Positions 1 through 10,891 of a stretch of 64,000 nt of DNA are shown one piece after another. A program made the position numbers and the translations under genes. Each line of letters starts with the position of its first letter. Position 1 is the stretch's first letter. The stretch spans positions 1 through 64,000 of the forward strand of contig WGAT01000071.1 in the NCBI GenBank assembly GCA_015494715.1, in the 5' to 3' direction. The notes under the pieces are model-generated. The model was not told the origin of the DNA and made no database searches. It was given only the letters and a program-made list of their open reading frames with translations. The DNA comes from Campylobacterota bacterium. Its GTDB lineage: Bacteria > Campylobacterota > Campylobacteria > Campylobacterales > Nitratiruptoraceae.

Positions 1-137
1 AAAAGATCGGCTTTACCCGCATCGTTTGTTCCATAGAAAAGTTTTGCGTTTCCGCTAAACTTTACATTTTCAACATCGGCAAAAGCGCTCATACCAAGAG
101 CTACAATTGCAACAAGACTTAATTTTGCCAGTTTCAT
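1..137 (-). CDS. outer membrane porin, N-terminal part (runs off the window)
   Basis: This is the first 45 codons of a minus-strand gene that continues past the left edge; it is absent from the ORF track. The ATG at 137 follows a strong AAGGAG site. The start MKLAKLSLVAIVALGMSAFA is a typical Sec signal peptide with cleavage expected after AFA. The mature start (DVENVKFSGNAKLFYGT) looks like the first strand of a Campylobacterota major outer membrane porin (OprD-like or MOMP-like). The signal peptide is seen directly; the porin call is inferred from about 25 mature residues. A lipid-facing barrel start of another family is possible. Confidence 0.6.
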   Translation of the reverse strand, partial: MKLAKLSLVAIVALGMSAFADVENVKFSGNAKLFYGTNDAGKADL

Positions 138-176
138 TCTTACTCCTTTTTTACAAAATCGATAGGCTCAAACGAA

Positions 177-182
177 ATTATA
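177..182 (-). promoter_or_regulatory. -10 box of the porin gene
   Basis: TATAAT on the minus strand, about 40 bases upstream of the porin ATG, in an A/T-rich stretch. The -35 region is not recognisable, which is common in Campylobacterota promoters. The box lies just downstream of the fabI stop, so the porin has its own promoter. Confidence 0.55.
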
Positions 183-219
183 GCGTACTTTTCTTAAATT
201 TTTGTTATTTAACTCGCTT

Positions 220-1729
<1,510 letters not shown>

Positions 1730-1733
<4 letters not shown>

Positions 1734-2932
1734 TCCTCATCCTCGACCATCAAAGCTTTGATACCGGGGAGCTCTTTGCCCTCTAAGAGCTCCAAACTGG
1801 CTCCCCCGCCCGTAGAGATGAATGTCATCTCGTCATCCACCCCGGCTTTGGCTATGAGGCTAGCGGTATCCCCACCACCAATGATTTTGGTCGCATAGCT
1901 TTCGGCTACATAGTTGGCCAGCTTAATAGAGCCTCTGGCAAACTTATCAATCTCAAAAACGCCCATTGGCCCGTTCCAAAGAATCGTTTGCACATCATTC
2001 AGGGCCTCTCTAAAAAGCCTAGTGGAGGCAAGCCCGATATCTAGCCCCATCCACTCTTTTGGGATCTCTTTATACGTGACAAATTTTACCGGAGCGTCTT
2101 CGCTAATCTCGGGGGCGACGACGAAATCTACGGGCAAATAGAGCTTGACCCCGAGGCGATTGGCCTCATCCAAAATCTTTTTGGCTTCGCCTACTAGCTC
2201 CTCTTCGACCAAGCTTTTACCCACCTCTTCACCCAGCGCTTTTAAAAAAGTAAAAGCCATCCCGCCGCCGATGATCATCTTATCCACCTTTGGCAGCAGA
2301 TTAATAAGCGCTCCTAGTTTGCCAGAGACTTTGCTCCCGCCAATAATTGCCAAAAAAGGACGCGTGGGATGTTCTAGGAGTTTGTACAGATATTTAATCT
2401 CTTTGAGCAGCAAAAAGCCAGCGGCCTTGTGGTCTTTATCGTAGTATCGAGTGATCGCTTCGACTGAAGCGTGGGCTCGGTGGCTCACTCCAAAAGCGTC
2501 ATTGACATAAAACTCCCCAAATTCGCTCAACTTTTTAGCAAATTCAGGATCGTTGGCGGTCTCTCCGGGCTCAAAGCGCAGATTTTCAAGCAGTAACACC
2601 TCTGCTGGCTTTAATGCCGCAAATTTGGCTTTGGCATCTTCGCCCACCACATCCTTTGCCATGATCACATCATGTTTGAGCAGGGTATGAAGCCGTTTGG
2701 CTACGGGTTTGAGGGAGTATCGCTCATCATATCCTTTGGGACGCCCCAAATGGCTGGCCAAAACGATCCGGCACTCGTTGTCGATACAATAGCGGATAGT
2801 TTGCAATGCCGCTCGTATTCGTCTATCGTCGGTAATATTGCCATATTCGTCCAAAGGTACGTTAAAATCGCAACGAATAAAGACGCTGTCCCCGGGTCCA
2901 ATATCGAGCTCTTTGATCGATTTGATATGCAT
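1730..2932 (-). CDS. pgk: phosphoglycerate kinase
   Basis: Transfers phosphate between 1,3-bisphosphoglycerate and ADP. The 400-residue protein has the family signature RCDFNVPLD near residue 20, the hinge and nucleotide-binding GGSKVSGK near 200, and a glycine-rich C-terminal GGGDTASL. It starts one base after the gap stop. In an autotrophic or organic-acid-using campylobacterotan this kinase would often run in the gluconeogenic direction; that is inference. Confidence 0.96.
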
Positions 2933-2933
2933 T

Positions 2934-3932
2934 TTACTCCTTTATGTGATATTGTGTGATAAATTCGGCCATATCCAAAAGTCGGTTGGCATAGCCCCAC
3001 TCGTTGTCGTACCAGCTCATAATCTTTACCATCCGACCCCCAATCACTTGTGTCAGATCCGTAGCTACTACGGAGCTTAGTGGACATCCCACAAAATCTT
3101 GCGAGACCCTATACTCCTCATCCACACCCAAAATCCCCGAAAAATCTCCACTGGCCGCCTCTTTAAAAAGAGCATTTAAAGCATCAAGGTCACATTTTTC
3201 AAAAAGCACAAGATCTAGATCCATCAGCGATACGTCCGCCACGGGGACCCGTACGCTTCGACCATGCAGTTTGCCTCGTAGATTTGGCAACACTCTATCT
3301 ATCGCTTTGGCCGCACCCGTAGTTGTGGGTAAAATATTCAAAGCCGCGGCTCTGGAGCGGCGGATATCTCGTTTGTGGTCGCTATCGAGCAGATTTTGGT
3401 CGATGGTATAGCTATGTACGGTCGTCATCAATCCCGCCTCTATCCCAAAGGCTTCATCCACAAGTTTGGCGATGGGAGCAAGGCAATTAGTGGTACAGCT
3501 TGCGTTGGAGAGAATGGGCTGACCCTGATAGAGGGTGTGATTGACCCCATACACAAATGTCGGGGTATCATCGAGGGCGGGAGCCGAGAGGATTACCCGT
3601 TTGGCGTAGCGAAGATGGGGCGAGGCGAGCTTTTGGGTGAGAAATCTCCCCGTCGATTCAATCAATACATCGGCTTCGCACTCCATAAGTCCCGGCTCGC
3701 TATGATGAGAAAGAGAGACTCTTTTCCCCTCTATCCAAAGCTCTTGGCCGTGCAGCTCCACGCTTTTGTCCAGCCCCTTATGTACCGAATCGTGACGCAG
3801 CAAATACGCCATCATCTGTGGCTCCATAAGATCGTTGATCGCTACGATCTCAAAACCACCCCGATGTAAAGCGTTTCGCACTACCGCCCGTCCAATACGC
3901 CCAAATCCATTAATTGCCAGCTTAATCGCCAT
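2934..3932 (-). CDS. gap: glyceraldehyde-3-phosphate dehydrogenase, type I
   Basis: Forms or uses 1,3-bisphosphoglycerate with NAD(P). The N-terminal Rossmann motif GFGRIGR sits at residues 8-14 and the catalytic cysteine in [12 protein letters not shown] near 150. The C-terminal [13 protein letters not shown] is typical. It is 332 residues, the normal length, and the first gene of the gap-pgk-tpiA-fabI unit. It is transcribed divergently from nadD across a 71-base gap. Confidence 0.96.
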   Translation of the reverse strand: MAIKLAINGFGRIGRAVVRNALHRGGFEIVAINDLMEPQMMAYLLRHDSVHKGLDKSVELHGQELWIEGKRVSLSHHSEPGLMECEADVLIESTGRFLTQKLASPHLRYAKRVILSAPALDDTPTFVYGVNHTLYQGQPILSNASCTTNCLAPIAKLVDEAFGIEAGLMTTVHSYTIDQNLLDSDHKRDIRRSRAAALNILPTTTGAAKAIDRVLPNLRGKLHGRSVRVPVADVSLMDLDLVLFEKCDLDALNALFKEAASGDFSGILGVDEEYRVSQDFVGCPLSSVVATDLTQVIGGRMVKIMSWYDNEWGYANRLLDMAEFITQYHIKE

Positions 3933-4003
3933 TAGCCCCCTTTGGGTAGATTTAGGCAGATTTTAACGAAACTTAACTATAATTTTGGTTAAAAAGGTAA
4001 TAT
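3933..4003. promoter_or_regulatory. divergent gap / nadD promoter region
   Basis: A 71-base A/T-rich gap between divergent genes. On the plus strand TATAAT at 3978-3983 is a good -10 box for nadD, about 20 bases upstream of its TTG. A gap promoter must lie on the other strand here, but only a weak TAAAAT is visible. Confidence 0.5.
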
Positions 4004-4588
4004 TTGCGTATAGCCATCTTTGGGGGCAGTTTCGACCCGCCACACAAAGGACACCTAGAGATCGTACGACGGGCTTTGCAAGAGCTTCCTATCGATCTGC
4101 TCATCGTCGTGCCAACCTATCTCAATCCTTTCAAAAAAGCCTTCGTCGCACTGCCACATCTGCGTTTTCGATGGCTCAAAAAGATATTCGCTCCATTCCC
4201 AAAAGTGATAGTGAGTGATTTTGAAATACGCCAAAGCCGCCCCACCTACGCAATCGAGACGATAAAGTATCTCAAATGCCGCTTTGCCCCACAAAAGATC
4301 TATTACATTATCGGTAGCGATAACTTGGCGAGTCTGCATAAATGGAAAAATTATAAGAGGTTAAGAAAAGAGGTAGAGTTCGTCGTAGCCACAAGAGGAA
4401 GGAAAAAAATCCCCTCGAACTATAAGACTTTAAAAGTCCATATACCCATTAGCTCTACTCAGCTAAGAAAAGATCCAAAGCTTGGCTATCTGCCAAAAAT
4501 TGTGGCGTGGCCCATTAGGCGTTTTTATCTAAAAGCTCTTTCAAAAATTCCTCGATCCGGTACTTCTTTCGATACGCATCGGTCATAA
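4004..4588 (+). CDS. nadD: nicotinate-nucleotide adenylyltransferase
   Basis: NadD makes deamido-NAD from nicotinate mononucleotide and ATP. The start MRIAIFGGSFDPPHKGHLEIV contains the nucleotidyltransferase GGSFDPxHxGH motif, and ISSTQLRK near 150 is the second ATP-binding motif. Translation starts at a TTG preceded by AAGG; no ATG fits the motif position. The last about 24 codons run antisense over the end of rsfS, giving a C-terminal tail rich in Ser and Arg that is less family-like. The product is 194 residues, within the family range. Confidence 0.93.
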   Translation: MRIAIFGGSFDPPHKGHLEIVRRALQELPIDLLIVVPTYLNPFKKAFVALPHLRFRWLKKIFAPFPKVIVSDFEIRQSRPTYAIETIKYLKCRFAPQKIYYIIGSDNLASLHKWKNYKRLRKEVEFVVATRGRKKIPSNYKTLKVHIPISSTQLRKDPKLGYLPKIVAWPIRRFYLKALSKIPRSGTSFDTHRS

Positions 4589-4844
4589 GATGGATCAGTA
4601 TATCCCCTAAATCCACAACGATCCACTCATCCCCTTGTTGAACTTTCAAAAACTCTTCACCTTGTGGTTTAAGCTTCTCTTTGAGCCAGTCGAGCAAAGC
4701 ACCCGTATGCTTGTCGCTCAAAGAGGTAGCCACTACTACACGATCGACGAAATAGTCCCCTCCAGAGGTATCGATCACCTCTACATCTTCGCCCTTTTTC
4801 TCCTCAAGGAGTTCTTTGATCCGATTCGTCCGTTTGTCGATCAC
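4515..4844 (-). CDS. rsfS: ribosomal silencing factor RsfS
   Basis: RsfS (Iojap/YbeB family) binds ribosomal protein uL14 and blocks 30S-50S joining in starvation. The body shows the family pattern VEVIDTS near 20, VVATSLSDKHTGALLDWL and GDEWIVVDLGDILIHLM. I chose the GTG at 4844, one base after the argS stop and following GGATG; the ORF-track start at 4874 would add ten residues encoded inside argS. It is 109 residues. Its 3' end overlaps the convergent nadD by 74 bases. Confidence 0.88.
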   Translation of the reverse strand: MIDKRTNRIKELLEEKKGEDVEVIDTSGGDYFVDRVVVATSLSDKHTGALLDWLKEKLKPQGEEFLKVQQGDEWIVVDLGDILIHLMTDAYRKKYRIEEFLKELLDKNA

Positions 4845-4845
4845 C

Positions 4846-6429
4846 TCACATCCTTTTTTTCGCTTCGATACCAAGGAGTCCCAATCCTACCCGAATGGAG
4901 AGAGCCACGACCAAAAAAAGCTTGAGATAGCGATCTTCATACTCCGTACCGATGGCTTTGTGTTTGTTGTAAAAGCTATGAAATTGAGCGGCTAAAAATT
5001 TTAAATAATCTGTGAGTCGCTGGATCTCCCGTTTGGCATAAGCGTCTTCGATAACCTCGGGCAATACGAGAGCGTCAAAAAGCAAATCCTTAGCCTCTTG
5101 CGGTAGTCCTATAAGGGGTACATCCACCACATCTTCGATACTTTTACCAGCCTTTGCAAAAACGGAATGGACTCTGGCATGCGCGTAGTTGATATAGTAG
5201 ACCGGATTGGAAGCATCCTCTTTTTTGAGGATATCGATGTCGAACTCTAGATGAGTATCAGCCTTTTTGCTCAAAAACATAAACCGCATCGCATCGGGCC
5301 CGATCTCTTCGACTATCTCGCTCATGAGGATGAAATTGCCCGCCCGTTTGCTCATTTTGTAGGGCTCCCCACCTTTGAGCAAAGAGACCATCTGAGCCAG
5401 CAGCACCTCCAAGCGATCAGGGTCGTAACCCAAAAATTTGATGGCAGCCTTTACTCTGGCGATATAGCCGTGGTGATCGGCTCCCCAGATATTGATATAG
5501 CGATCAAATCCGCGCCCAAACTTTTGATAGTGATAGATGATATCGCCGGCCAAATAGGTAGGACGCCCATCTTCTCGTACCACTACACGATCTTTTTCAT
5601 CTCCATATTCGGTAGAGCGTAACCATAGCTTCCCCTCTTTTTCGTAGATGGCGCCGTGCTCTTTGAGGATCTCAAGCACCTCGTCCCACTTCTCATACAG
5701 CGACTTTTCACTTACAAACGAGTCAAACTCGATACCTACTTGCTCTAGATCGTGGACGATCAGCTCCATCATCTGGTCTTTGCCCCAGCTAGCTAGCTTC
5801 TCTATCGCCTCTTCACCAGTGAAAAACTCCGATCCAAAAACCTCGATCGCCTTTTTGGCCAAATCCTTTATATAATCGCCCCGGTAGTACTCTTCGGGCC
5901 ACTGGATCTCTTTGCCCAACTCCTCTTTTGCCGCTAAGTAAATAGAAAGTCCTAGCAAATAGATCTGATTACCCGCATCGTTGATGTAGTACTCTTTTTG
6001 AATCTTATTGCCTAGATGCCGTCCAAGTCTAGCTAATGCGTCTCCAAGCACCGCACCCCTAGCGTGTCCGATATGCAGCGGCCCTGTAGGATTGGCGCTG
6101 ACAAATTCGAGTAAAATCTTCTCCCCTTGTTCATCGGCACCAAAACGCTCCTCGTTTTTGAGCGCCCAAGTGGCATACTCGTCTAAAAAAGATTCGCTTA
6201 GTTTGAAATTCACATACCCTTTGAGAGGCTCCACTTTTTCAAAAATCGGGGATTCTTCAAAAGATTTGGCTATCTCCTCGGCTATTTGCATAGGGGATCG
6301 GCGAAGCTCCTTGGCCAAGGAGAAAGCGATTGGCGTGGCATAATGACCAAATTTTTTCTCTTTTGGCTTTTCAAGAAGCGCATCCTTGCCCAAGACTTTT
6401 TTTAGTTCTTGTTGAACCTTTTTTTTCAA
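4846..6429 (-). CDS. argS: arginyl-tRNA synthetase
   Basis: Class I synthetase that charges tRNA-Arg. The HIGH signature is [12 protein letters not shown] near residue 120, a KMSK-like loop is KMSKRAGN near 355, and the C-terminal DALR-type anticodon domain contains [12 protein letters not shown]. The start is TTG at 6429 preceded by AAAGGAA, giving 527 residues with the usual N-terminal additional domain. It lies between tatA and rsfS, an order that I recall next to tatA-gmk in H. pylori. Confidence 0.95.
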   Translation of the reverse strand: MKKKVQQELKKVLGKDALLEKPKEKKFGHYATPIAFSLAKELRRSPMQIAEEIAKSFEESPIFEKVEPLKGYVNFKLSESFLDEYATWALKNEERFGADEQGEKILLEFVSANPTGPLHIGHARGAVLGDALARLGRHLGNKIQKEYYINDAGNQIYLLGLSIYLAAKEELGKEIQWPEEYYRGDYIKDLAKKAIEVFGSEFFTGEEAIEKLASWGKDQMMELIVHDLEQVGIEFDSFVSEKSLYEKWDEVLEILKEHGAIYEKEGKLWLRSTEYGDEKDRVVVREDGRPTYLAGDIIYHYQKFGRGFDRYINIWGADHHGYIARVKAAIKFLGYDPDRLEVLLAQMVSLLKGGEPYKMSKRAGNFILMSEIVEEIGPDAMRFMFLSKKADTHLEFDIDILKKEDASNPVYYINYAHARVHSVFAKAGKSIEDVVDVPLIGLPQEAKDLLFDALVLPEVIEDAYAKREIQRLTDYLKFLAAQFHSFYNKHKAIGTEYEDRYLKLFLVVALSIRVGLGLLGIEAKKRM

Positions 6430-6463
6430 ATTTTATTCCTTTGCACAAGAGGGCAAAGCCTCC

Positions 6464-6700
6464 TTAAGCGTTGCTGCTCTCTTTTGGCTGGGTCGCCGTT
6501 TTTTCCGTAGTGGCAGAAGCGGCTGTGGTCTCTTGGGTTATCTCTTTTTTAGGAGCTTCCTCATCTTCGTTCATCGCTTTTTTGAAGTTCCTAATCCCGC
6601 TGCCGAGTCCTTTGGCAAGCTCTGGAATCTTCTTGGCGCCAAAGAGTAGCACCACAATAGCAAGAATTACTAAAAGTTCGGGCATACTGGGCATTCCCAT
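6464..6700 (-). CDS. tatA: Sec-independent translocase subunit TatA
   Basis: TatA forms the pore of the twin-arginine export system in the inner membrane. One N-terminal membrane helix ([16 protein letters not shown]) is followed by the conserved [24 protein letters not shown] amphipathic helix and an acidic, Ala/Thr-rich tail. I prefer the ATG at 6700, five bases after AGGAG; the GTG at 6706 used by the ORF track abuts the ribosome site. tatB and tatC are not in the window. Confidence 0.92.
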   Translation of the reverse strand: MGMPSMPELLVILAIVVLLFGAKKIPELAKGLGSGIRNFKKAMNEDEEAPKKEITQETTAASATTEKTATQPKESSNA

Positions 6701-6772
6701 AATCACTCCTTTGATTTATTATGTAAAATAATACTCAAAAATTCTTAATGTGAGGTTTAAGCCCCTGTATAA

Positions 6773-7393
6773 TCAATGGCTTTGCCAGTAGTTGATAAAC
6801 TCCTCAATTTCTTTGGGATCTCTTTTGAGTCTGGCCGCTTTTGCGATAGCTAGAATCTGCTCTTTAGAGCGGGCTAAATCGCTGTTGATGAGAATAAAGT
6901 CATACTCTTTCATATAAGCCATCTCTTCAATAGCATTTTGGATCCTCTTTTTTATCGTTTGAGGCGTATCCGTCCCTCTCGTTTGCAAACGGCGCTCAAG
7001 CTCACTCATCGATGGAGTCGTGACAAAGACGGAGGTGGCCAAAGGAGCGAGGGGACTCTTCTTGATAGAAGCATATCCTTGCACGTCGATGTCAAAAAGG
7101 ACCAATTTTCCCTCTTCAAGGGCTCTAAGCACCGGACGCAAAGAGGTGCCGTAATAGTATCCATGCACATTGGCCCACTCCAAAAACATCCCTTCTTGAA
7201 TCTCTTTTTCAAACTCCTCTTTGGTGACGAAATAGTAATCTATACCATCTCTCTCTACAGATCGCTTAGGTCGTGTGGTAGTCGAGATGCTAAAGTAGAC
7301 ATCTTTTTCATTTTCCAAAATGGTCTGTATGAGCGTACTTTTACCAGCTCCGCTGGGTCCGGAGATAATGAGGAGCGAACCTTTTTTAAACAT
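6773..7393 (-). CDS. gmk: guanylate kinase
   Basis: Phosphorylates GMP to GDP. The P-loop GPSGAGKST is at residues 11-19, the GMP-binding region includes STTTRPKR and DGIDYYFV, and FLEWANVHGYYYGT is the family core. It is 206 residues. The start overlaps the end of chePep by 8 bases, so the two are translationally coupled. Confidence 0.96.
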   Translation of the reverse strand: MFKKGSLLIISGPSGAGKSTLIQTILENEKDVYFSISTTTRPKRSVERDGIDYYFVTKEEFEKEIQEGMFLEWANVHGYYYGTSLRPVLRALEEGKLVLFDIDVQGYASIKKSPLAPLATSVFVTTPSMSELERRLQTRGTDTPQTIKKRIQNAIEEMAYMKEYDFILINSDLARSKEQILAIAKAARLKRDPKEIEEFINYWQSH

Positions 7394-8210
7394 CTTTTTT
7401 ATCCGGAAAAGTTATTTTGATCGTAATATCGAGCCGCATGCCATCAAGCAGCTCTTTCAAAGAGACTACCGAGAGATTTTGAACGCTTTGCGTAACTTTC
7501 TCTAAAGCCTCGGCAGGGGTATGCACCTGTTTCAATTCCGCTTTTGGCGATACCTCTTGCTCCAAACGCTCATCCAAAGAGCTCTCTTTGGGCTTTTCTT
7601 CCTTTTGCTCTGGCGCAATTGGAGCGGGGCTCTCTTCATCAAAAGTAGAGACCTCTTTCTCCTCTAGTAATTTACTCACCTCACTGAGCTCCCCTTCGTC
7701 CAATACGCCGCTTTTTTCCAAACTCTCCGTCACAAAAGGGGACTCTTCGGGCTCCTCTTCTATTTGGACGATACTCTCTTGGGGTTGGGTTGGGGGAAGA
7801 GGGGGAGTGGACTCCTCTACAAGCACATCAAAAGGCGAAGACTCCTCTTTTTCCTCCTCTTTAAAAAGGGGTACCTTTTCTTTTTGCGATTCGATATCGG
7901 TTTTGATTTTACGAAGTATTTCAATCAAGTCGGTAGGCAAGAAAGGCTTTGAGAGCAAAAAGTCAAATTCTGATGTATTGATGTTTTTAGAATTTGTCAC
8001 AAGGCCGAGCTGATAATATTTTAGATTTTGTTTGATGACATTCAAAAAATTTTCGTCATACATCTCATCGTCAATCACCACCACATCATAACTGCCCGAT
8101 GGGAGATGATACACATCATCGCACTCCTCTATATCGAAGCCGGCCTTAGGAACGCTCATCATCATCATACGAGAGACTACCGGATTTTTGTTGATTAAGA
8201 GCAGTTTCAT
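7386..8210 (-). CDS. chePep: ChePep-like polar chemotaxis regulator (poly-E-rich protein)
   Basis: The 274-residue protein has three parts: a receiver-like N-terminus (about 1-95, KLLLINKNPVVSRMM, with VVVIDDE in the place of the phosphoacceptor strand and LSKPF as the conserved Lys strand); a low-complexity Glu/Pro/Ser linker (about 110-225); and a conserved C-terminal tail ending in LDITIKITFP. This architecture and its position between gmk and nucT match H. pylori HP0322. That protein was annotated as poly-E-rich and later named ChePep, a pole-localised chemotaxis controller found in this phylum. The linker diverges quickly, so the call rests on the two ends and on synteny. AGGAGG precedes the ATG. 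Confidence 0.8.
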   Translation of the reverse strand: MKLLLINKNPVVSRMMMMSVPKAGFDIEECDDVYHLPSGSYDVVVIDDEMYDENFLNVIKQNLKYYQLGLVTNSKNINTSEFDFLLSKPFLPTDLIEILRKIKTDIESQKEKVPLFKEEEKEESSPFDVLVEESTPPLPPTQPQESIVQIEEEPEESPFVTESLEKSGVLDEGELSEVSKLLEEKEVSTFDEESPAPIAPEQKEEKPKESSLDERLEQEVSPKAELKQVHTPAEALEKVTQSVQNLSVVSLKELLDGMRLDITIKITFPDKKDV

Positions 8211-8286
8211 ACCGCCGCCTCCTATTTTTTAGTATATTTTAATATCTTTTTGCTTTAATTACTCTATTACAACTACAAGGCCTAAA

Positions 8287-8805
8287 ATGATAAAAAAGAT
8301 ACTTATATTATCGCTTCTAGTCCCTTTTTTGTTAGCTTCGCAGCTTTACTTCATGCCTTTTGAAGCCCATCAAGCCAAAAAGGAGCTTTTGCGATGGATA
8401 GACCACGCCCATAGCAGTATCGACATAGCAATGTATACTTTGACCAACAAAACAATCGCCAAACATCTCAAAAACGCCGCTAGGCGAGGCGTGCATATTC
8501 GCATCGTTTTCGATTACGATCAAATAAAAAGCCGCTACTCCAAACTGCGATACTTAGCTAAATACCGCAATATCGATATCTTTACGCTTCGTGGCAAATA
8601 TGCAAAAAGAGGGGAATATTATGGAAAGATGCATATTAAGATGGCAATTTTTGATAATAAGAAATTGACCTTTGGATCGGCTAACTGGACCAATGCCGCA
8701 TTTTCAAAAAATTATGAGATAATCTACTTTACAAAAGATTTTAGTTTGGCCAAAAAGGCCAAAAGAGGATTTGAGCGCCTTATCAGACTGGCGCACCGCT
8801 ACTAA
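8287..8805 (+). CDS. nucT: secreted phospholipase D-superfamily nuclease NucT
   Basis: A 172-residue single-domain PLD-family nuclease. An N-terminal signal peptide (KKILILSLLVPFLLASQ) sends it to the envelope or periplasm. One HxK motif is complete (MHIKMAIFDNKKLTFGSANWT), so activity would need a homodimer, as in Nuc. H. pylori HP0323 (NucT) sits at the same place beside chePep and gmk and takes part in DNA handling during transformation and in purine salvage. It is divergent from chePep, and its stop is one base from the convergent rplS stop. Confidence 0.85.
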   Translation: MIKKILILSLLVPFLLASQLYFMPFEAHQAKKELLRWIDHAHSSIDIAMYTLTNKTIAKHLKNAARRGVHIRIVFDYDQIKSRYSKLRYLAKYRNIDIFTLRGKYAKRGEYYGKMHIKMAIFDNKKLTFGSANWTNAAFSKNYEIIYFTKDFSLAKKAKRGFERLIRLAHRY

Positions 8806-8806
8806 A

Positions 8807-9163
8807 TTATTTGCGTAGCTCTTTAATTCGCGCGGCTTTTCCTTTTCTCTCTCGTAGATAATAGAGTTTCGCCCGTCGTACGCGGCCTCGTCTGAGGACT
8901 TTGATATCTTTTATGCTGTCGCTATAGAGAGGGAAAATCCGCTCGACCCCCACATTGTTCGCGCCGATCTTTCGCACGGTAAAGGTTTTACCCGTCCCTT
9001 CGCCTTTGATGGCGATACAAACCCCTTCAAAATTTTGGATTCGTGTCTTTTCGCCCTCTTTGATCTCTACGGCCACCCTAAGCGTATCGCCAGCTTTAAA
9101 GTCTGGTATATTTTTCGCCTCTACCTGAGCCTTTTCAAAATGCTCGATGTATCTATTTCTCAT
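8807..9163 (-). CDS. rplS: 50S ribosomal protein L19
   Basis: Ribosomal protein bL19, at the 30S-50S interface. The 118-residue sequence has [27 protein letters not shown] and [21 protein letters not shown], all core family blocks, with a basic C-terminus. It closes the rpsP-khpA-rimM-trmD-rplS unit and its start overlaps the trmD end by 11 bases. Confidence 0.97.
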   Translation of the reverse strand: MRNRYIEHFEKAQVEAKNIPDFKAGDTLRVAVEIKEGEKTRIQNFEGVCIAIKGEGTGKTFTVRKIGANNVGVERIFPLYSDSIKDIKVLRRGRVRRAKLYYLRERKGKAARIKELRK

Positions 9164-9833
9164 CTTCTATCCTTTTATCGGGTCTATGGAATCTCGTTTT
9201 CATCCGCGCCATCTCATATTTTAAGGCGCTAATTTTACTATGATTACCCTTTAAAAACTCTAAAACTATCGGGCTACCTCGGAAAATGTCCGGCTTGGTA
9301 AACGCCGGCGCCTCTAAAAGCTCATCCTCAAAACTCTCCTCTACCAGTGACTCCTCGTTGCCAAGGACTCCGGGCACATTGCGCAATATCGCATCGCTCA
9401 TAGCCAAAGCGGCAAGTTCTCCACCGGTGAGCACGAAATCTCCAAGACTAAGCACCTCGTCGGCATAGAGTTCAATTAACCGCTCGTCAAATCCCTCGTA
9501 ACGACCGCTCACAAAAATCAGATGTTCTTTACGGGCTAATCTTTTTGCATCCTTTTGATTAAAAGGCTTGCCCACGGGCGTGGTAAAAATTATCCAGCCC
9601 CTTTTGCCCTTTATCGCCTCCAACGCATCGGCAATGGGCTGGGGCGTAAGCAGCATGCCAGCACCCCCGCCAACTTTTGGTTTATCCACCTTATGATGAC
9701 GATCTTGGCTAAAGGAGCGAAAATCGATAAACTCTATCTCAAAAAGTCCTTTTTCTTTGGCTCTTTTTAGAATGGAATCTTGAAAATAGCACGCCATCAG
9801 ATTGGGAAAAAGCGTAAGATAGGAGATTTTCAC
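9153..9833 (-). CDS. trmD: tRNA (guanine-N1-)-methyltransferase
   Basis: SPOUT methyltransferase that makes m1G37 in tRNAs and so prevents frameshifting. VGGGAGMLL, the trefoil-knot segments [15 protein letters not shown] and [17 protein letters not shown], and the expected 226-residue length all fit. ATGA overlap with rimM upstream. Confidence 0.96.
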   Translation of the reverse strand: MKISYLTLFPNLMACYFQDSILKRAKEKGLFEIEFIDFRSFSQDRHHKVDKPKVGGGAGMLLTPQPIADALEAIKGKRGWIIFTTPVGKPFNQKDAKRLARKEHLIFVSGRYEGFDERLIELYADEVLSLGDFVLTGGELAALAMSDAILRNVPGVLGNEESLVEESFEDELLEAPAFTKPDIFRGSPIVLEFLKGNHSKISALKYEMARMKTRFHRPDKRIEDEK

Positions 9834-10351
9834 GAGGCCTCCAAGATATCTTTAGCTCCTTGGACCTCTATGCGTTTATTGGCGGTATCTACCTCTTTGA
9901 CAAAGGGGGCTTGAAAGGGGAGTAAGAAGCTTTTGGGCATACCCTCTTGTACCAATGCCCCATCCGTTGCGATATCGAGGTAATCGCAGCTTGGCAGTCT
10001 TTGGATATCCCGCACGCTTCCAAGCCGTTTGCCCTTTTCATAAAGATCGCTCCCGATAATATCAAACCAAAAATACTCACCATCTTTGAGCTTTATCTCT
10101 TGCTTTGTGCGCTCCTCGTCGCTATACAAATAGGCGTTGGTATAGCGTTTGGCCTCTTCGGGAGAATTAATACCCTCAAACTTCACAACCCCTCGTTTGG
10201 GATTATAAGACTCTATGCGCAACTCACCCCTATCGGTTTGAAAGGTGGCCCCTTTTTTAAATTGTTCGGGAAAATCGCTCAATTCGTGGAGTCTCATCTC
10301 TCCCTTTAAACCCACGCTTCGGCCAAGTCGAGCCACGCTGAGTCTCTTCAC
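9830..10351 (-). CDS. rimM: 16S rRNA processing protein RimM
   Basis: RimM binds ribosomal protein S19 and assists 30S head maturation. The N-terminal barrel contains VARLGRSVGLKGEMRLH and the C-terminal PRC-barrel contains GEYFWFDIIGSDLY and a final lobe YLLPF-like (SFLLPFQAPFV). I chose the GTG at 10351, just after the khpA stop (TGAGGTG) with AAGG upstream; the ORF-track ATG at 10372 would add seven residues encoded within khpA. This gives 173 residues. Confidence 0.9.
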   Translation of the reverse strand: MKRLSVARLGRSVGLKGEMRLHELSDFPEQFKKGATFQTDRGELRIESYNPKRGVVKFEGINSPEEAKRYTNAYLYSDEERTKQEIKLKDGEYFWFDIIGSDLYEKGKRLGSVRDIQRLPSCDYLDIATDGALVQEGMPKSFLLPFQAPFVKEVDTANKRIEVQGAKDILEAS

Positions 10352-10352
10352 C

Positions 10353-10595
10353 TCATCCCTTCGTCTGGACATTGACTTTGTAGCTAACTCTATCTTTGGC
10401 TTTACATCCAGAGATCACCGTCTTGATCGCCCCAATCATTTTGCCCTCTTTGCCAATAATCTTACCTACATCGCTTCGATGGGCATAGATAGTGATCTCG
10501 CTAAAGGTATCGTTGATAGGCCGTCGCACCACTTCGATATCTTCGGGATGATTGGCCAAAAGTTTTACATACTCCCGAACGAACTCCTCTACCAT
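10353..10595 (-). CDS. khpA: KH-domain RNA-binding protein KhpA
   Basis: An 80-residue single KH domain with the GxxG loop in KIIGKEGKMIGAIK. KhpA proteins bind RNA globally, often with KhpB, and commonly sit between rpsP and rimM as here. It starts one base after the rpsP stop. Confidence 0.9.
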   Translation of the reverse strand: MVEEFVREYVKLLANHPEDIEVVRRPINDTFSEITIYAHRSDVGKIIGKEGKMIGAIKTVISGCKAKDRVSYKVNVQTKG

Positions 10596-10596
10596 C

Positions 10597-10824
10597 TTAG
10601 CGACCGCTGATTTTTTGTACCCGTTTGCTCATCTTCGCTCCGGTAGAGAGCCAATAGTCGAGCCGCTCCTCGTCGATCTTGACGGTAGCTGGGTCGGTTA
10701 AAGGATTGTAATATCCGATGCTCTCTATCCATCCGCTGTCTCGTCTTTTTCTACTATCCGTTACTACGATGCGATAAAAAGGCTTCTTCTTTCGTCCATA
10801 TCGTGCAAGTCTGATCACTGTCAT
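10597..10824 (-). CDS. rpsP: 30S ribosomal protein S16
   Basis: Small-subunit protein bS16, needed for 30S assembly. [21 protein letters not shown] is the family start, and [15 protein letters not shown] follows. It is 75 residues and the first gene of the unit. GGAG lies eight bases before the ATG. Confidence 0.97.
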   Translation of the reverse strand: MTVIRLARYGRKKKPFYRIVVTDSRKRRDSGWIESIGYYNPLTDPATVKIDEERLDYWLSTGAKMSKRVQKISGR

Positions 10825-10891
10825 CTATTTTTCTCCTTTTCAAAGTTGATATTTTAACCACTTCACACCTTGATGTAAAGTGGGCAAAACA
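10825..10891 (-). promoter_or_regulatory. ffh-rpsP spacer with hairpin and -10-like box
   Basis: The 67-base spacer contains CCACTT and AAGTGG (minus strand), able to pair across a 14-base loop, followed by TTAAAATAT, which can serve as the -10 box of rpsP. The hairpin could weaken ffh read-through, but there is no U tract, so I do not call a terminator. Confidence 0.35.
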
